From assembly GCA_020072815.1 (NCBI GenBank), contig JAIQGE010000006.1, forward strand, positions 248,001 to 312,000: 64,000 nt of DNA, in the 5' to 3' direction. How positions within the stretch are numbered: the stretch's first letter is position 1; every line of letters begins with the position of its first letter. The translations under genes and the position numbers were made by a program. The notes beneath the pieces were generated by a model. That model did not search any database. It was not told the DNA's origin and was given only the letters and a program-made list of their open reading frames with translations. This document shows positions 60,734 through 64,000 of this stretch, piece by piece. The DNA is from Terriglobia bacterium (GTDB lineage: Bacteria; Acidobacteriota; Terriglobia; Terriglobales; Acidobacteriaceae).

Positions 60734-61312
60734 TTACTTTCTTCCTGCCGCTTCCACACTGCGCGTGGGATCGGCGCCCTGCCATGTCACGTCCGCCGTG
60801 GGCCCGTAGTTGGAAACCACTCGCTTTCCCAGCAAACGCAGATAGACGCTCAACTGTGTGCGATGGTGCGCGGTGTGCAGCACCCGCCGCCAGAAAACCC
60901 ATATGCGCTGGCGCTGCACGTCAAAGAAGGGAACAACTTCCAGCCACCAGGTCTGGTCGCACGCCGCCAAACGGTCCAGCCGAGGCTTGCATAGCTCTTC
61001 CTGGCGCCGGCAAAAACCTTGCGGTGTGAGCTCCTGCGGCATCAACCCCGCGGGCTCGGGTTCGCCGGGCAGGCCGATGAACTCGGCAAAGAAGCGCCGC
61101 TCAGACAGCAACTGGTGCTTCATGATCTCCAGCACGCTGCTGGAACGGTCAGCGGGCTTGAAGCTCATGTCCGGCGGAGCGAACTCCCGCCACACGCTGA
61201 CGACCTTGCTGGTTTCGCTGGCGTAGGTGTCCAGTAGATGTTGAAAGATGGGGTTGGAAGCGCGCGGCACCGCGGACTCAGGGACCGCGGTGTACTCATA
61301 TTGCATGGGCAT
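60734..61312 (-). CDS. DinB family protein
   Basis: 192 residues. The start is placed at ATG 61312 (GAGG about ten bases upstream); a longer frame to 61351 is possible. Four-helix DinB fold with VLEIMKHQLLSERRFFAEFI (first helix His) and HTAHHRTQLSVYLRLLG, containing the two C-terminal metal-binding His. Differs from the other DinB protein at 25268 and is not a recent copy of it. It lies convergent with oxyR (34 bp between stops) and divergent from the ABC exporter. Function unknown; possibly a thiol-transferase relative. Confidence 0.82.
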   Translation of the reverse strand: MPMQYEYTAVPESAVPRASNPIFQHLLDTYASETSKVVSVWREFAPPDMSFKPADRSSSVLEIMKHQLLSERRFFAEFIGLPGEPEPAGLMPQELTPQGFCRRQEELCKPRLDRLAACDQTWWLEVVPFFDVQRQRIWVFWRRVLHTAHHRTQLSVYLRLLGKRVVSNYGPTADVTWQGADPTRSVEAAGRK

Positions 61313-61471
61313 GGCGGCGTACCTCAAGCGGAGACTATGCTGCTCTCCCAATAGAACTCAAGTCAAACGGAATTCCTGCCTGGCGGAACTTTCCGCAAGA
61401 ATCGAGAAATTTGCCGAAGCGCGAGGGACAAACCTGTAATCTAGTAGAGAGTCTTCCCCCGGAGTGTGCGC

Positions 61472-63382
61472 TTGGCGAACCCCAACGATAAGAACCCCAC
61501 CGATAAGAAAAAGAAATCATCCGCTCAGCATCTGAAGTCCGCCTTGCCGTTGATCCGGGAACTGATTCGCCCGCGGCGCGGGCTGCTGGCGCTGAGCTTT
61601 GGCGTATTGGTGATTGGGAGGCTGGCCGGCCTGGTGCTGCCCGCGTCCACCAAATACCTGATTGATGACGTGATTGGCAAGCATCGTTCGGACATGCTGC
61701 TGCCCTTGGTGGCGGTGGTGATTACCGCCACCTTGATCCAGGGCGTGTCTTCCTTTTCCATGACGCAACTGCTCTCCAAGGAAGCCCAGCGCCTGATCAC
61801 CGAGATGCGGCGGCGCGTGCAGGAGCACGTGGGACGCCTGTCGTTGAGTTACTACGACGCCAACAAGACCGGCGCACTGGTTTCGCGCATCATGAATGAC
61901 GTGGAAGGCGTGCGCAACCTCATCGGCACCGGCCTGGTGGAGTTCTGCGGCGGCGTGCTGACGGCCGTTCTGGCCCTGGGCTTTCTGCTCCGAATCAATG
62001 CCCGCATGACCGTGGTGGCCCTCAGCTTCCTGGTGGCTCTCATGGTCGCACTGGGACGCGCGTTCAAGGTGATCCGGCCGATTTTTCGCGAGCGGTCAAA
62101 GATCAGCGCGGAAGTCACCGGACGCCTCACCGAATCCCTCGGCGGCGTCCGCGTAGTGAAGGGCTACCATGCGGAAGAGCGTGAAGCCCAGGTGTTTGCC
62201 ACGGGAGCGCAGCGCCTGCTGGACAACGTGCTCAAGACCCTGACCGCCACTTCGCTCATGGGGCTTTCTTCCACGGTGATGATCGGCATTGTCAGCTCCA
62301 TCATCATGTACTTCGGCGCCAGCCAGGTCCTGGGCGGACACATGACCACCGGCGGACTCTTCAGTTACACCATGTTCATCGGTTTTTTGATTGCCCCTGT
62401 GGCGCAGATTGCCGCCATCGGAACGCAAATCACGGAAGCTCTGGCCGGCCTGGACCGCACGCGCGAAGTGCTCAACGAAGCCCGTGAAGACCAGGACCCG
62501 CAGCGCACACTCATTTTGCCGGAACCCATCCAGGGCGAGATTGCTTTCGAACACGTGGACTTTTCCTACGAACCGGGCAAGCCCGTGCTGGACGACGTGA
62601 GCTTTTCGTCGCGGCCCGGTACCGTCACCGCGCTGGTCGGGTCGTCGGGCTCGGGCAAGTCCACGATGATCGGTCTGGTGGCGGCGTTTTACAAACCAAC
62701 TTCCGGACGCGTCCTGGTGGATGGCGTTGATCTCAGCCAGGTGCGTCTCAGCTCCTATCGCGGCGCTTTGGGTGTGGTGTTGCAGGATTCTTTTCTCTTC
62801 GACGGCAGCATCCGCGAGAACATCGCTTTCTCGCGCCCGGACGCCACCGAAGACCAGATCATGCAGGCCTGCCGCATCGCCCACGTGGACGAGTTCGCCG
62901 AACGCTTTCCCGAAAAGTACGCGACCATCATCGGCGAGCGTGGCGTGAAACTTTCGGGCGGACAGAAGCAGCGGGTGTCCATCGCCCGCGCCGTGCTGGC
63001 TGATCCGCGCATCCTGATCCTGGACGAAGCCACGTCGAGCCTCGATTCCGAATCGGAAGCCTACATCCAGCAGGGCCTCAAATATCTAATGGAAGGCCGC
63101 ACGACGTTTGTCATCGCCCACCGCTTGTCCACTATCCGCCAGGCCGACCAGATTCTGGTGGTGGAAGCCGGCAAGATCGTAGAGCGCGGCAAGCACGAAC
63201 ATCTCTTGGCGCTCAAAGGCCGCTACCACGATCTCTACATGCGCCAGCACGGCCTGGAAACCAATCTGTTCCTTGCTCCCGGCGAAGGCGACAAAGTGGA
63301 AGAAGCAACAGCTTCCGGACGCGGCGGCGCCGGCGACCCCGATGCCATCAGCCTGATTCGCGGTGGGGGGTCAAGTCTCTAG
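61472..63382 (+). CDS. MsbA-like ABC exporter (fused membrane and ATPase)
   Basis: 636-residue half transporter. Start TTG 61472 is chosen because GGAG lies 7 bases upstream; GTG 61466 is in frame and possible. A basic head (KNPTDKKKKSS), six membrane spans (about 30-330), then a nucleotide-binding domain: Walker A GSSGSGKST near residue 390, LSGGQKQR near 493, Walker B ILILDEATSSLDSESE, and H-loop IAHRLST. It belongs to the MsbA/lipid and multidrug exporter group and should act as a homodimer. The last 40 residues are Gly/Ala-rich and variable. No lipid A gene adjoins it, so substrate is open. Confidence 0.93.
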   Translation: MANPNDKNPTDKKKKSSAQHLKSALPLIRELIRPRRGLLALSFGVLVIGRLAGLVLPASTKYLIDDVIGKHRSDMLLPLVAVVITATLIQGVSSFSMTQLLSKEAQRLITEMRRRVQEHVGRLSLSYYDANKTGALVSRIMNDVEGVRNLIGTGLVEFCGGVLTAVLALGFLLRINARMTVVALSFLVALMVALGRAFKVIRPIFRERSKISAEVTGRLTESLGGVRVVKGYHAEEREAQVFATGAQRLLDNVLKTLTATSLMGLSSTVMIGIVSSIIMYFGASQVLGGHMTTGGLFSYTMFIGFLIAPVAQIAAIGTQITEALAGLDRTREVLNEAREDQDPQRTLILPEPIQGEIAFEHVDFSYEPGKPVLDDVSFSSRPGTVTALVGSSGSGKSTMIGLVAAFYKPTSGRVLVDGVDLSQVRLSSYRGALGVVLQDSFLFDGSIRENIAFSRPDATEDQIMQACRIAHVDEFAERFPEKYATIIGERGVKLSGGQKQRVSIARAVLADPRILILDEATSSLDSESEAYIQQGLKYLMEGRTTFVIAHRLSTIRQADQILVVEAGKIVERGKHEHLLALKGRYHDLYMRQHGLETNLFLAPGEGDKVEEATASGRGGAGDPDAISLIRGGGSSL

Positions 63383-63600
63383 TCGCAAGATATCTTGAAA
63401 GCGCTGGTTAAGCCTTTCGCCGCGGGTTTCGCTGTTCGATAAGAATGATCGGCAACGAGCTGTTCGCGCCCGCTTCTTCGCACCCAACAATCGCTAAGCA
63501 CAAGAATCGCTGAGAAAGATTGGCCGTGACGGCTGACACATACGCTGGCGGACAAGCGCTCGTAACATCAATGGTGAGGTTCTTGGTATGAATTTCACTG

Positions 63601-64000
63601 ATGTTCTCAAAAAAACGCCGCGCGGTGCGGGAATTTACACTGGCTGCCATTTCGCGGCCGGAGATCGAAGCGCTGATTAGCGAAGCCATCGAAGCGCCCA
63701 GCGCCATGAACTTGCAACCGTGGGCCTTCGCCGTGGTGTTGGACCGCGACCAGATTGACCGTTACGCTCAGCGCGCCAAGGATTCTTTGCTGGCAAAGCT
63801 GTCGAAATTATCAGACCCCGTCCAACACAGGTTCGAGCAGCGCATGCTGGAAAACCCGGATTTCAGTCTGTTCTATCACGCGCCGGCCCTGGTGCTGGTG
63901 CTGGCCAAGTCCTCTGAGGCGCAAGCCGATGAAGACTGCTGCCTGGCCGCACAGAGCTTGATGCTTGCCGCTCGTGATCGTGACCTGGGTACCTGCTGGA
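63601..64000 (+). CDS. Nitroreductase family protein, N-terminal part (cut by right edge)
   Basis: The plus frame starting at ATG 63601 (MFSKKRRAVREFTLAAISRP...) stays open to the window edge, with at least 133 residues. The start of the family is clear: RRAVREF, LISEAIEAPSAMNLQPWAFAVV (the FMN-binding and hydrophobic core), and later LFYHAPALVLVLA, with DEDCCLAAQSLMLAARDRDLGTCW at the end. Flavin nitroreductases reduce quinones or nitroaromatics with NAD(P)H. No strong ribosome binding site was found. The C-terminal half lies outside. Confidence 0.85.
   Translation, partial: MFSKKRRAVREFTLAAISRPEIEALISEAIEAPSAMNLQPWAFAVVLDRDQIDRYAQRAKDSLLAKLSKLSDPVQHRFEQRMLENPDFSLFYHAPALVLVLAKSSEAQADEDCCLAAQSLMLAARDRDLGTCW

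Noticed and set aside
63408-63707. 99-residue minus-strand open frame
   Set aside because: It is antisense to the start of the nitroreductase gene, whose plus frame carries clear family motifs.

Overview
The window looks like a chromosomal segment of an Acidobacteriota (Terriglobia/Koribacter-like) bacterium. The evidence is indirect: GC-rich coding sequence, a long duplicated MacB-type permease of the ADOP kind, an Oar-like TonB-dependent receptor with a carboxypeptidase-type N-terminal domain, TonB transducers of the acidobacterial pattern, and an orphan GvpL/F protein. No 16S gene or other decisive marker is present, and I see no rRNA, tRNA, CRISPR array, transposase or prophage gene.

Layout. 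1-6.6 kb: truncated TonB transducer, Gfo/Idh/MocA oxidoreductase, a membrane-anchored pilin-like protein, a hemolysin III/PAQR protein, then mltG, a LolA/LolB-like lipoprotein and an FtsX-type permease. 6.7-9.3 kb: ADOP permease. 9.3-10.2 kb: repeat-rich gene-free region. 10.2-15.2 kb: pirin, secreted protein, MaoC-like dehydratase, trpG/pabA, PilZ protein, FecR-like secreted protein, TonB. 15.3-18.5 kb: DksA-type protein, NtrC-type regulator and a GvpL/F protein. 18.9-25.8 kb: glnS, SRPBCC, TPR, VirB10-like, OmpA and DinB proteins. 25.9-33.6 kb: a 1186-residue surface lipoprotein, dGTPase, a ferritin-VIT1 iron transporter (MbfA type) and an FMN alpha-hydroxy-acid oxidase. 34-45 kb: sigma54 activator with a C-terminal PilZ domain, M13 metallopeptidase, Tat-type multicopper oxidase followed by an SCO-cytochrome c fusion, an ECF sigma factor with an N-terminal PilZ domain, and a HEAT-repeat protein. 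45.5-49.8 kb: a complete MacAB-like export operon (adaptor, ATPase, two permeases). 50.3-57.3 kb: a triple-domain S1/P1 nuclease-propeller-phosphoesterase and the TonB-dependent receptor. 57.7-64 kb: a cysteine-rich small protein, YgiD-type dioxygenase, a palindromic repeat cluster, Hfq divergent from OxyR (with a visible OxyR operator), DinB, an MsbA-like ABC exporter, and a nitroreductase cut by the right edge.

Themes. Three PilZ domains, two of them fused to transcription factors (a sigma54 activator and an ECF sigma factor), suggest transcription coupled to c-di-GMP. Several genes concern redox and metals (OxyR, MbfA, multicopper oxidase/SCO-c, oxidases). The outer envelope is well represented (two TonB, TonB receptor, OmpA, FecR-like, lipoproteins).

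The most unusual non-coding feature is a pair of related gene-free modules (about 9538-10060 and 33672-34060). They share blocks in the same order, a 33-nt identical core and one conserved spacing. Other dispersed repeats (9-bp and 7-bp phased arrays and a REP-like palindrome cluster at 58.99-59.34 kb) fill most remaining long intergenic gaps. Start sites were adjusted from the longest open frame wherever a ribosome binding site or the family length argued for an internal start.
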